This document shows positions 1 to 11,800 of a DNA stretch of 64,000 bases, one piece after another. The stretch is from Sordaria brevicollis. Taxonomy: Eukaryota > Ascomycota > Sordariomycetes > Sordariales > Sordariaceae. The notes under the pieces were generated by a model that was not told the origin of the DNA, did not search any database, and saw nothing but the letters and a program-made list of their open reading frames with translations. A program made the translations under genes and the position numbers. Within the stretch, counting starts at the first letter, position 1, and each line of letters starts with the position of its first letter. The stretch covers positions 2,914,001 to 2,978,000 of the forward strand of contig JAUTDP010000009.1 in assembly GCA_033439795.1 (NCBI GenBank), given 5' to 3'.

Positions 1-319
1 GGTTGTTGAGGTTTTGTTCGTTGAGATCTTCCACGTCATGATTGGTAAGGTCAAGGTTGGTATCGATGGTGGCTGCGTTGATGTCTGGAACAGCACGTGC
101 AGGGAGGGGTGGCGGTGATGATGATGGTAAGCTGTTGTTGGGTTTGGATGGTGGATCAGATGGTGATACGCTGGACTCAAGTGAGGCTGATTCGGATGTG
201 GTGGTTTCGGATTTTGAAATGGCAACTGTTGTTGATGATAGGGACTGGGGTTGTAGGCTGATGAGAGATGCTGTGGAGGAACCCAGGAGGATGAGCGTGA
301 GGAGGTGTGTGAGACGCAT
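1..319 (-). CDS. Secreted protein of unknown function, 3' end beyond the window
   Basis: The reverse strand is open from an ATG at 319 to the window edge (106 codons, no stop). It begins MRLTHLLTLILLGSSTAS, a clear signal peptide, then runs into a Ser/Thr/Pro-rich stretch (residues 20-75) and a more mixed part around ARAVPDINAAT. This is the usual make-up of a secreted or wall-associated fungal protein. No domain is recognisable in the visible part. It lies head-to-tail with the next minus-strand gene, which also starts MRLT. The start is chosen because it opens the signal peptide. The function is unknown. Confidence 0.55.
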   Translation of the reverse strand, partial: MRLTHLLTLILLGSSTASLISLQPQSLSSTTVAISKSETTTSESASLESSVSPSDPPSKPNNSLPSSSPPPLPARAVPDINAATIDTNLDLTNHDVEDLNEQNLNN

Positions 320-885
320 CCTGGAGATTTTGAAGGACTTGGACTGGAGGGTATCAATGACGAGATCGTTCTTGCAGATTCTGTCTCTGACAATTTCCTG
401 CTCAAAATTCCGTGCTTGTATCAACTTGTAAGCTGTGCACTAGCGTCGAATTGTATGAGGACTCCGGCATGAATGGGCATTCCGTCAATATTGTAGAGGA
501 TATTCGATGGTTTTATGGTCCTGACGGTGACGTTGAATCAATCGCCTGCAATAACTAGCAGACGCAGTGAGCAAGCATCATGGAGTAAACTCCGGAGGCG
601 GTAAAGAAATCCAAGATCTTTTCCCAGGGTCCGCATCAGCTAAGCCTCAATCCCAGTGGACTCAAGTCTGAAGAAAAGTCTAGGCTTGACACGTATCACA
701 GGATCGACACGCAGGTACACTAACGATGTGGAGTCACTTGGCTGCACTAAGAAAGTTTAAATCGTGACATTTCCGATCTTCCGCCTCAGCCTCCTTCCAC
801 CGTCTGACGACAAAGCCGATATCGCTCTCTATTCCTTCGTTCCTGCCACTAAAGGGCGGCTTTGTCCGTGGCAACGACGACAGTC
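320..885. other. Intergenic spacer, nothing recognised
   Basis: This spacer lies between two minus-strand genes, so it holds the promoter of the left gene and the 3' region of the right one. I see no RNA gene or repeat. Confidence 0.5.
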
Positions 886-1299
886 TTAAAGTAACATGGT
901 GATAACAGTAAGACCAGCCATCGCCCAGAGACCACCAAGCATTGGCAGAGAAATTCCAGCACCGCTCTCGAGCTCCTTGAGCTTGTACTCGTACATTCTG
1001 CACCTGTGCTTGACGTATCCATCCTCCTCTCCAAAGTTTCCAAGGCAAGTGACGCTGGTGAACACCGATGGCCTCGCCGTCGCTGTGGCAGCTGGAGCGG
1101 ACGTGATGAGCTCGGTATCGCGTCGCTGAATGGTGCCAGTTGAAGCGGCGTCGGTGCAATTGCTTGCGGTAGTGGTGAATGTCTTGAGGTCGTCTGATGT
1201 TGTGGGGGTAGTAGTGATGCTAGCGCTTGGAATGGCCATGGTGACATCCGCCGCGGCGGCAATAAGGATCGCCGTCGGAAGAGAAGTAGTGAGACGCAT
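886..1299 (-). CDS. Small cell-surface protein, probably GPI-anchored
   Basis: The ORF can start at 1329, but the ATG at 1299 gives a proper signal peptide (MRLTTSLPTAILIAAAADVTMA) and is preferred, giving 137 residues. The middle is Thr/Ser-rich, followed by a three-cysteine segment (NCTD, TCLGNF, HRCRMY). The C-terminus is a small-residue site followed by a hydrophobic tail with no charged end (SGAGISLPMLGG...TVITMLL), which is typical of a GPI-attachment signal. The chain is therefore predicted to sit on the plasma membrane or wall. No family is recognised. Overlapping reverse-strand ORFs of 141 and 285 residues lack such features and are treated as shadows. Confidence 0.6.
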   Translation of the reverse strand: MRLTTSLPTAILIAAAADVTMAIPSASITTTPTTSDDLKTFTTTASNCTDAASTGTIQRRDTELITSAPAATATARPSVFTSVTCLGNFGEEDGYVKHRCRMYEYKLKELESGAGISLPMLGGLWAMAGLTVITMLL

Positions 1300-1775
1300 G
1301 GTGTAGAAGGAAGTTCTTGTGGAAGCCAATGGTTGCCAGAAAAAGGAGGGCCGCGGTCAAGTTGGACAAATTGCGACTGGGGAGCACCAAGGAAAGAGCC
1401 AGGGAGCAAAGATATATGCCATATAACGACGTGATTTGAAGTGGCAGAACGTGGTAGATGATGGCTGACGAGAATGTTGAGGACCAACAGCCAACTGGGG
1501 AAACATTGCCGTCCTAATGTGCGTTGGTGCTCAATGTAAACGAACTCATTTGTCGCGCGCTTGTGCCGTCCCAGAGATGCAAACGAAAGGGATTCATTGA
1601 CGGTTCGTGACTTCATCGACCACAACCCCAGGCTCACATCACCATGCATCCATCCGCAAGATGATCCTCCTCGTCCTGACCCCGGTGCGACCATATTCTC
1701 AGCCATGTAGTGGTGAAGGTATTCGGAGACATGTTGCTGGGGCTCGCCGTGATCGTGATGATAGCGGATGAGGCG

Positions 1776-1937
1776 TTAGCAGAGGCCGTCCTGGCCGATT
1801 GGGCCGGTTGAGCCGTCCTTGAAACACCAGTGCTGGAAGTCATGGTGGTACAGGTTGACGAAGGGGAGCGTTGTTGGTGATGAGAAGCCGAGCGGGATCA
1901 AATTGGGTGTTGGTGCCCCGGGACATGTTATGGGCTC
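1776..1937 (-). CDS. Possible terminal exon of a Cys-containing secreted protein (low confidence)
   Basis: A splice acceptor (GCTGTTAG) ending at 1938 is followed by 53 codons and a TAA. The peptide begins EPITCPGAPTPN, later has HDFQHWCFKDGS, and ends QDGLC. The DNA around its start (CCATAACATG) matches the start of exon 2 of the surface-protein gene at 53.7 kb, where it encodes TITCP. The exon needs an upstream partner near 2.0-2.3 kb, and I could not fix one with a good donor site. It may be a real small gene, a remnant, or chance. The frame opens exactly at the AG, which is the main argument for it. Confidence 0.22.
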   Translation of the reverse strand, partial: EPITCPGAPTPNLIPLGFSSPTTLPFVNLYHHDFQHWCFKDGSTGPIGQDGLC

Positions 1938-3665
1938 CTAACAGCGCTTGCTGTCTTTGTTCGAGGCGGGGATGTGGACAATTGCAAGAGGGCAGAGAAA
2001 TTGACCCGGCAGAACAAAGAAACACGACGTTCTAGACCAGCCCCTGTTAACCAGCCTCAGAGCCACCAGACAGGAAGGTAAAAAGAGTAGGCCGTCAGCC
2101 ACTTGGACCAGCCTTCATTCCCATTCGCGCCGGAAGCGTGGAGCACCCGCGAGGAAAACCATGCGCATCGGCAGTAAATGCTGGTAACTCGCTTAATAGG
2201 GTGTACTGGCTGAGGATATTGTGTGGACTTTGTCGCAGGGCTTGGAACTATGGTGTTGAAAGATGCAGCGCTGGCTGAGAAAAATCGCATGTCGTTGAAA
2301 GTGGACGCGTTGTCGCAGTCGCCGAGACAAAACGCGGAGTTTTGCTCGGGCCGGCAACGCGCCAGTGATGTATTAGCAATTTGAGCCGTGGGTTTGGTGC
2401 TTATCTGTTAAGGGTTCTTATCGCCACGTTACGTAAGCAGCCACCAGACATCCAACGTCATGCATCGTCCTGGCCTCAAGCTCCACGCCAATGTTTGTCG
2501 AAATCACACAACTTAGTACGGTACGCGCCCACGCAAATATGGTACCTCGGATTCCTTTTGGATAGATACGGACCATCTTATGATCCTTGACGCCCGCAAT
2601 GGCTCGACGGGCGACGTGACGCCGACTAATGGCCATCCGCGCCCCAAACCTCGTGAGCCAATATGAATCACGATGCTCGTTCGAATGCCGGCCGTACTAC
2701 TTAATACTGGTTTGTTCGTTAGCTTGACACCTCGGATTAGCTTGGATATGCCTTTGAGTATCTTGCTGAGACGTTTCTTTCCAGCATTGAGCCATACCTT
2801 GAGTTTCAAAATGCCTTTTTCGAAATTGAGCATGCCTCTTTACTCTCTCGATATTCCTTTGTTCAAAATCATTAGACATATCATCCTTCCTTGGAAAGGT
2901 TTTGCTCCAGTCCGGATGTCTGATAATGTTTACAAGAACTGGGCGTTTGATGCCTCAGATCCGGACAATAGGCTTACTGCGACAGGAGTGAGCAAAGGCT
3001 TGCGGATGGCAGTATCAGAGGGTATCATACCTACCAGGTTTGCCGTGTCAGACTGGTAATGGATACGGATGAGAGGAGTCGAGATGGCCAACATTCAATT
3101 GACGAAAGAGGATGGATCAGGGGAAGCCGATGCAGGATGCAGGATCAACGCTCCATCTCAAGTGAATGGTCACATGCGGTGCCCCAGCTCTGTGGTTGAC
3201 GGTCTGGGACTGAAGAAGGAAGGCACGCAGCCCACCAGGCTCCTGGGTCGTGGTTGCCCCCTGACCGACGCATTGGACTGAAGATGGAAAGAACGACGAG
3301 CTGCCCGGCCGGCGACTGGCCAATCACCGTGACCATTCACGATGGTTCTTCACCTTCACTTCACCTGCTGCGTTGAGGAGTTTTCTCCCCTCGTCCCCTT
3401 CACTCAAACTTGAAACCCATTCACATGTCACTCCACCACTCAGACCAAACCCTTCCGCGCCAACCTCCAGAAATTATAATGTGCTCTGGCCGCTGATCTA
3501 CTCCTCAATTTTTTTGCGCCCTCGATTTTTTACCCTAGCTTTCCACTCTCCTTTGCCTTCAATCACGCACTCCTCCTATTTTTACCAAGGACGACGACCC
3601 GCTCAGCTGTCGACAGATTGATCCGAATACCAACAAATTCTTAACCACCGGCAAGACTGTTCACG
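1938..3665. other. Gene-free stretch and promoter/5' UTR of the GH55 gene
   Basis: No convincing gene is seen. Open frames of 60-128 codons here (for example 2673-3059 on the plus strand) have no domain, poor composition and overlapping rivals. About 3370-3660 is pyrimidine-rich and leads into the ATG at 3666, as expected for a fungal promoter and 5' leader. Confidence 0.5.
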
Positions 3666-6291
3666 ATGCGCCTCAAGGCCTTCGTGCTCGCCGCTTTGGC
3701 CTCAGTCGCCAGCGCGGCCTACTGGATGGAGGAGATCCAGCATCAGGGTGTCGCGTCTTTCAACCCCGACAAATACTACCAGGTTTTCCGCAACGTCAAG
3801 GACTATGGCGCCAAAGGAGACGGAGTGACCGATGATACCGTCGCCATCAACAACGCCATCAGCTCCGGCAACCGTTGCGGCGGCGGCCCCTTCTGCAACG
3901 GAACTACCACCACTCCTGCGGTCGTCTACTTCCCTGCTGGTACCTATCTCGTTACTACGAACATCGTCAACTACTACTACACCCAGATCATTGGTGATCC
4001 TACAAACATGCCCACCATCAAGGGCAGCCCCAACTTCCAGTCCTATGGTGGTATTGGCTTGATCGACTCTGATCCGTACTTGAACAGCGGTAGTAAGTCT
4101 TTCATGCCCGTATCTGTGCCCTGTGCTGTACCCCGCTGACAAAGTCTGCACAGCCCTTCAGTTCAAGGCCACCAACGTCTTCTTCCGTCAGATTCGCAAC
4201 CTCATCATCGACACCACCGATGTCCCGGGCACCGTTGCTGGTCTTCACTGGCCCTCTTCCCAGGCTACCTCGATCCAGAACTGCGTCTTCAAGCTGTCAT
4301 CCAGACCCGAGGATGATCACACCGGCATCTTCATGGAGGAAGGTAGCGGCGGAATGCTGTCGGATTTGGTCTTTTACGGCGGAAAGCAGGGCGCCCAGTT
4401 CGGCAACCAGCAGTACACCATGCGCAACCTCACCTTTTACGGCGCCAAGACTGCGATCGTGCAGCTCTGGAGCTGGGGTTGGACGTACAAGTCTCTCAAC
4501 ATCTACGATTCCGAGGTCGGCATCAACATGTCCAGCAACGCCGTTGGCTCTGTCACTCTTCTCGACAGCAAGTTCGTCAACGTCAAGACCGCCATGACGA
4601 CCTTCCGCGGTGCTACCAGCGTCAACTCCACAGGCTCTCTTGTGGTCGAGAATGTGGACTACGTCAATGTTCCTGTTGTTCTTCAGGGTCCGGATGGCCC
4701 TCTTCTGCAGGGCAATCCTTCGGGCTTGGTGCATGATGCAGGATACGCAAGGGTAGGTCGTCTCGAAATCACGCAACACATGCAGACGGAAGTGCTAACA
4801 TGTTCTTTTCAGGGCAACACATACACTCCCACTGGACCACGCGAGTACGAGGACCGCGACAAGGCTTACTTCCCTCAGCCTACCACTCTCAAGCAAAACG
4901 GCAAATTCTACGAGCGCTCCAAGCCTCAATACGAGACCACCGCGAGCTATGCCTTCCTCTCCGCCCGTTCTTATGGCGCCGTAGGAGATGGAGTCACGGA
5001 CGATACCGCAGCCTTGAACCACCTCTTCCAGAGTGCGGGTAACACAGCCGGATCCGTTGCTTACCTCGACGCTGGATACTACAAGGTCACAGACACCATT
5101 CATATTCCCGGAGGAGTTCGAGCAGTCGGCGAAGGTTTGGCCGCCGTCATCATGGGCGCTGGTCCCAAGTTCTCGGACATCAACAACCCCCAAGCCGTTG
5201 TTCAGATCGGAAATCCAGGCGAGGCCGGCCGTGTCGAACTCAGCGACATTATTGTGTCCACCCAGGGAGGAACGGCGGGCGCTGTCTTGATCCAGTACAA
5301 CCTCAATACTCCAGCTGGTCCAAGCTCCACCCTTGCCGAAATGCCCCCTTCTGGTCTGTGGGACGTTCATACACGCATCGGTGGCTTTGCGGGATCTAAC
5401 CTGCAACTTGCTGACTGCATCAAGACGCCTGACACCCCCGTTCATGCTGACGCCAAATGCACGGCCGCATGGTTGAGCTTCCATGCCACCAAAAAGTCAG
5501 GCAATCTCTACATGGAAAACAACTGGTTCTGGGTTGCCGATCATGACATTGAGGACTTCAACAACACACAGATCAGTGTCTTTGCCGGACGTGGTGTCTT
5601 GGTTGAGGGCAAGAGGGTCTGGCTTGTGGGCACCGCCAGTGAGCATCACACTCTCTACCAATACCAGCTACTCAATGCGACCGACGTCTTCATGGGCCAG
5701 GCGCAGACCGAGACGCCTTACTACCAGCCCAACCCGCCTGCTCCGTTCCCCTTCACCAGGATTGATACTGCTCTGGGAGATCCCGACTTCCATACTGACT
5801 GCCAAAGCGTCAAGTATGGCGCCAACACAACGGTCAACTCTGATGGTTCCCTTAGCTTGGGTGGCAACCCAGTATGCGAGATGGCTTGGGGTCTCCGCAT
5901 CCTCGGTTCCCAGAACGTGCTCGTCTTCGGTGCCGGTCTCTACAGCTTCTTCAACAACTACAACGTCAACTGCAGCACCCTGCGTTCCGGTGAAAACTGT
6001 CAAGCGAGGATCTTCTGGGCCGGCCCTCTCAACCTTGGCTCTGGCTTTAGTACCAGCACTCCTCCAAGGGATCTGAAGTGCGGCAATTCAAGCAGCTTCG
6101 TCATGAGCCACAAGCCGCCATCCCACCACAACACCGGTTCTACTGGAGAGGCTGCGGATCCTCGGGTTCAGGTTTACAATCTGAACACGGTCGGCAGTGT
6201 CAGCATGATTACCAGGGATGGCAAGGATCTGGCTGGCTGGAACCAGAACCTCGCGACGTTTGCGAACACTCTCGCTTTGTTTCACTATTAG
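3666..6291 (+). CDS. Secreted GH55 glucan beta-1,3-glucosidase (exo-beta-1,3-glucanase)
   Basis: Three exons, 3666-4092, 4154-4752 and 4813-6291, give 834 residues. The introns (61 and 60 bp) have GTAAGT..CACAG with GCTGAC, and GTAGGT..TTCAG with GCTAAC. Intron 2 is in frame with no stop, so a naive ORF reads through it. A signal peptide (MRLKAFVLAALASVASA) precedes two right-handed beta-helix, pectate-lyase-3-like repeats. These are marked by the twin motifs VKDYGAKGDGVTDD (about residue 40) and ARSYGAVGDGVTDD (about residue 390), the hallmark of GH55. Other family motifs are NNWFWVADHDIED, TASEHHTLYQY and QTETPYYQP. The enzyme cleaves beta-1,3-glucan (laminarin, fungal wall glucan) outside the cell. 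Length and architecture are normal for the family, and nothing looks broken. Confidence 0.93.
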
Positions 6292-8887
6292 GGGTGAAAA
6301 TGACGGGAGTAACGTCGCATCGAAGGAAATGAGGAGGAGGGACATCTGGTTAGAACGATGGATATCTGGTTAAGACGATGGACACTATCAAGGCATCTGG
6401 ATTCGGATCTTTGGCGGCGTGCTGGGACACGGACATTCTAGGTCGTTCTATAACTGTACTTATGCTACTACCTTCCGCACATAGCTTCTTGCACTGTTTT
6501 GGTACTTGTATAAAGACTATTTTACTTTCGGCCGGTGGGCACCATGATGATATGTAAAGGTGAGGTCTCCGTAACCCCATTGACAGTTAATCAGGATGTC
6601 AAAGATAGTAACGTTGAGCAACTGACCTACACGCACATAGGATGATGACATTCAGAGTAACCGATCAAAGATCGATCGGCCGTGAAACTGACAGTCTTCC
6701 AAGTTGATCATCAGCATATTGCCGACGCGACTTACCTCGACCGGTTCAAACCCTTCCAAACTGAAGTCGGCCTCGCCTTCACACTTGCATCTTCTGTCTC
6801 ACCACCGCCATGACCTCCATGGCCATGGGAACACACTTCAACTCCCGAATAGGCCAAGTCGGCAGGCCCAACGCCCGGATGGCGCAATTCTTCTGCTGTC
6901 TCACGTTCCGCGGATTCCACTAGCAGGTCTCACAAGACCACTGGAAACCACAGTGCGGCTAGACGATACACAGATTGCATCAGCCATCAGCCAATCCCTC
7001 CCCATGCCGAGTGCCACGGAGTTGCAAGGCAGTTCCACGAACTAGGTATTCGGTGCATACGAAAAGCGTTGTGCCAACATTCTTTATCTGGTGAAGTGTG
7101 ATTGGGACCGTTCATGCACTTACAAAGATCTATCCTCAGTCACCTTCATCCAACAGGCTACGCTCGCCAGAGAGCGATGGCGGCATGGCAGCCCCACCCT
7201 TGATCCTGTTGATCAACATCGACCGACTTCTTTGACACCTCGTGGTCTAGTGTCGCGGTTGCGGTGACGTGCACTAGACCGTTAACTGGACTTGGACTGT
7301 GATGCCTCCCTTAAGGCCGGCGTGGAACGGAATCTCATCATACGTGACCATCCATCCTGCAGTACGCTAACCGATTCCTTAACCAAGGGACCGGTGTTTG
7401 TGTTTTCACAGAAGCTTCCAACTCGCGCGACAGAACGTGGTCCCCTTCGACGGTCAAAGGTTGGCTTGTAGGGTGTAATAGAACGTCAAAATGGGCTGTG
7501 GGAGTGGTTCCTCACGCCATAGAGGACCCAACGGGTATCACAGCTTAACGGCCGGTACCCGATGCCTAGGCCGCACATGCACACACAGAACCGCCACGAA
7601 CTGCTGAGTTGAGAGCCCTCCCGCACGAAAGCAAGTGGGCGTTGGGTTAATCTCTTGGTTCTCGGCTGCCCTGCGGGTGCGGGTGCTCTCCGTTTAGCTT
7701 ACCCCGGGGTATCTCACAAGGAAGCCTCAGCGGGCGGGCTACCGACGGGTGGTACAGTTTGAGCATGTCCATGTTTGCTTTGCACGCGTGGGGTTTCGGG
7801 CGTTCTCATCATCGAAAGCCTTATTCGGCTGTTGGATCCGAGACTGAACGTTCGAACTGCTGTTTCATCGCGGTATCCCTTCTAGAATGCATGTCATAAT
7901 GCTGATCATTCTAGGAAGATCATTATGACTTTACTGCGAACACGCCGAGAGACACTACCGTATCGCAGTTGCGATACACACGCTTTCGGTCCCTCCTCCT
8001 CTCCCGATTACTGTGTCACACAATGAGCAGATCCGGCTAGCCATGACCTTAGCAAGCCTTGTTATGGAAGAGGAATGCACAGTTGCATATCTCCGGCTAG
8101 AAGAGTCAGAGAAAATGCGGGGCGGAGACGCCCTGTTCTGAATGTCCCCCCTCCCCCTATTCTGTCACTCGTGTGAAGGTTCTGGATGCTGGAACGCAGA
8201 TCACAAACACCATAGGACTGTACGACTGTCACACAGCGGATTTGGCGTGACGCAAATAGCAAAACGAAATGATTGAAGGGTCGAACCAGAAGCGATAGAG
8301 GGCGGTGCTGGATATGAAGACTGAGAGGGAACAGAACGAGTGGTTGAACGTGTACAACCAAGGAAATCTGGTAGACAGGGCCGAAGTGAGGGAATAGGAA
8401 ACTGACACTGTATTCTGTAAGTACAGGCGAACCGAACGGCTAACACGGGCGAAACCATCGGCACACATACTCAATATGGAAAGGCACACGGCTGACATGG
8501 GGGTTAGATGGTAGGGGGTGGACTATCATTCTGTCTGGGGCTCTGTTTCTGGAAGGTCACTCATGCTTCGTGAGTAAATATAGCATGCGAGGGAGTGTCA
8601 AGGATGATTGCCCCTGGCACGAGCAGGAATCCTTAAACGATTTCTTGTCCGCTTACTTCCTCTTGTGGCACCCATTTCTCTTTTTTCACTGCTCCATTCT
8701 CTTCTCAGTTCATCCAACCATTACCGCACAACAATCTGATCTGGCATATCTATCGCATACAGACTCGACAACTCACAACTCACTTGCAGATCTACGAATA
8801 CTGTCAACCAATTCCATTACTACAGAGCAGCAACCTCACGGGCGCATGGCAGAAGCTTTGATGCCACTACAGTCATAAGATGCTATC
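6292..8887. other. 2.6-kb gene-free region with the 5' leader of the Clr5 gene
   Basis: I find no supported protein gene. 6292-6600 is the probable 3' UTR of the GH55 gene. Around 7882-7929 there are two interleaved inverted repeats (listed separately). Just upstream of the Clr5 gene a reading frame with an ATG at 8585 (98 codons, stop at 8876-8878) ends 10 bases before the next start. If it is in the mRNA it would be a long upstream ORF. The rest shows nothing I can name. Confidence 0.5.
7882..7929. repeat. Two interleaved perfect inverted repeats
   Basis: CTAGAATG (7882-7889) pairs with CATTCTAG (7907-7914), and GTCATAATG (7893-7901) pairs with CATTATGAC (7921-7929). The arms interleave in the order a-b-a'-b', which in RNA is the geometry of an H-type pseudoknot. 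As DNA it could be a pair of palindromic binding sites. It lies in a region without genes. Confidence 0.6.
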
Positions 8888-11800
8888 ATGAGCGCGTCAC
8901 AAGTCGTATCCTCGTTTTCAACTCAACCTGAACTCTTCAACTTCAACCAACCTCTCAGTCCAGAGAGTGTCGGCGGTCATTCGTCTGATTCTGAGAACCC
9001 AACAGAGTCAGACGAACGTCTTCCATCGCAGTCAGACTCGCATCACTCTCCGACCTCAACCGCTAGTCATCACAGCCAGGTCCAACACAATGGAGCGTAT
9101 CCAACCACGGAGCAACAGCAACAGCAGCAGGGACAGGCGGTTACGAGGGCGGCCCATACCAACAACACTTTGCCTGAGAGACCACTAGTACCGACCTGTC
9201 CGGCTGATTGGGAGGCGAAGAAGGATATCATCTACGATCTTTACATGAACAAGAACTTCATACTGAACGATGTGGTGGAGATCATGTTGACGACGCATAG
9301 GTTCAAGGCAACGTATGCTCATCATCGGATCTGTGGTTGAATGGTTGACTAACATCGTACCTACTTCAGGGCGCGCATGTACAAAGGCCAATTTGCCAAA
9401 TGGCGATGGGCAAAGTACAACAAGTCTGGCAATACCAACGCGACGAAGCCAACCAAATCTCGATCCGTGAGACGGAAGGGAATTACGTCCGGCTCAGGGG
9501 GCCATACCAGCAATGGCCATGTAGTAAAGGCAGGATATCAGGGCAACTACATCACGCAACCAGCACAGATGATCCGACTCTACTTCCAACACGAGCCAAC
9601 CTACATCGTCGAGTCGACCCTTCTGGCCTATGCTTCGTACATTGCTCGGTGGGCCGATCCTGAACGGGAGACTCCATGGAGGACGAACGGTCCAGTAACG
9701 CAAGTACATATCACCAGCAACGAACTCCCAGCCGATGAAAGCGCCACGATAACTTCCAACTCAATCCTGCAAAACGTCGCACTAGCCATCCGTCATCTCC
9801 AATGCAACACCCCCGAAGGCGCAACCAAAGGCGGCGCCCTCCTCCGACACGCCTTTCTCCAAATCGAAGCAGCCATCACCACCTCAGACGACGATGACAT
9901 CCAAGCCATATGGGACTGCTGCCTCGCCATCCCGCAACTTCTAGTTCTGCACAACTCCTCCTCCTCCTTAAACACTCCAAAACAAAATTGTCTCCAACCT
10001 ACGCACGACATCCTCCCCATCTTCACCCGCTTCCTCCACCACCTCACAACCCTCAAGTACGCCCAAGCAGGCTGCACCTCCCACCCCCTCCACCAAATCG
10101 CTTCCTCCTTACACCACCTAGCAGCAAACAACGACTTTGCCTCCCTCCACCTCTACATCACCCGCGCCTGGAAGCTCTGGATAAACACCGTTCGCCAACT
10201 CCGGGGAGAGACGGATCACGTAACTATCCACCTTAAGCGGGGGTACGTCATCCTGATGGACCCGGAGCATGCGATTGTTAAGAACCTGGTTAGTGATTTT
10301 GGCGGGTTGGTGAGGAGAGAACTAGAAAGGAGGGGGGAGGCAAAGACTACGGAGCGGATATTGGAGCTGGAGGAGCTGTTGGGACGGATGTACTTGCCTT
10401 TGTTTGATGCGGGGGTTGTGGTGCCGACGAGCACAGGTGGTGGGATGGGGATAGGGGCGGGGCAGAGAGCGAGGATGATGTTGGGTGGGTTGGTGGGGAG
10501 GTTGGAGGGGAAGTATGGGGTTGGGAATTGGGGAGGGGGGTTTGGTGATGGGGGGTTGGGGGGTATGGGAAGGGGCGGTGGTGTGGGCGGTAATGGCAAC
10601 GGTCATGGTACCGGAGTCAATGGTAGCGGAAGAGGAAATGGCATGACCGCAGGAGACAACGCGACAACCGGACCACGACCACCGGATATTGCGCCCACGC
10701 CACCTCCTGGACCAGGATCAACATCCGCCCCAACATCCGCCCCAACACCTGGCCAAGTACCAGAACAACCCCACGGCCCACCCGTGCCCATGCACCACTG
10801 GGACTTCCTAGACCGGTACCTCTTCTTCTCTGCCCACCACTTTATGGCTTCCATAGCTGATTACGAAGGGGACGCTGCCACCGCCCTGGCTCTACGGAGG
10901 AAGATATTGGTTATGAACGGCGGTGGACTTCCCGGTAGTTTACTCTTTAACAACAATCATCAGCTGCCGCTGGGGATGAGCGTGGGTTTGGGAATGGGGA
11001 CGGCGATGAGTATGGCTATGAGTATGGGGATGGACATGAGCATGGGGGTAGGTACGGGCTTCGGGGTAGGTGCTGGTTTTGGTGCAGGTTTGGGAATAGG
11101 TGCTGGTTTGGGTTTGGGTATGGGTTCTGGTCCAGGTTTCGGTACGAGTCTGGGTGTTGGCTTGGGACCAGGTATGGGGCCAGCGGAACTGGCGCTGGGA
11201 ATGACAGCAAAGGGAGGAAAAGATCGGTTCTGGCTCCAAACGGCGAGGTTGATACAGCAGTATGTGAAAGGGATGGGGAAGTGGGAGGAGGCGGAGGAGA
11301 TTGGGCGGTTGGTGAGGGAGAGGGAGGTGGAGGTTGAGAGGGAACAAAAGCTCAAGAGGGTCTTGTTACCTCTGGAGATGGGAAGAGATATGGAGGGGGA
11401 GCTGGAAATAGGCGTGGGCGTGGGTAGACAGATGGAGCGGGAGGTGGGAAGTGGTATGGGCGATGGTATGGAAGGGGAGTTGGGGATGGGGAGGCAGGCA
11501 GGGAGGGAGATGGGGATGCAGGTCATGCCCATGTCGCTGCCGATGTCTGTCCCAATGGCTACATCAACTTTGATGCCAACGGCGAGAAGTGGGAGTCTAA
11601 CGGCCGGAAGCGCAACTGGCCTGGTGGGTGCACCCGGCTTGCATATGGGTGGAGGCATGGTAGGAAGCCTAGGGAGAAGCATGAGTCTCCCGACCGTTCC
11701 TTTCGGGGTAGGGTTGAGGAGTGCATATGGAAGTTTGGGAACGTTTACTCCCCGATCTTACAGTTCGCTTCAAACTCTCAATGAGTTTGACACCCTGGAT

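Noticed and set aside
734..1706. 141- and 285-codon reverse frames
   Set aside because: They overlap the GPI-type gene at 886-1299, which alone has a signal peptide and anchor signal.
2673..3059. 128-codon frame with repeated MPLS/MPFS words
   Set aside because: The repeat is weak, both strands stay open in other frames, and nothing supports translation.
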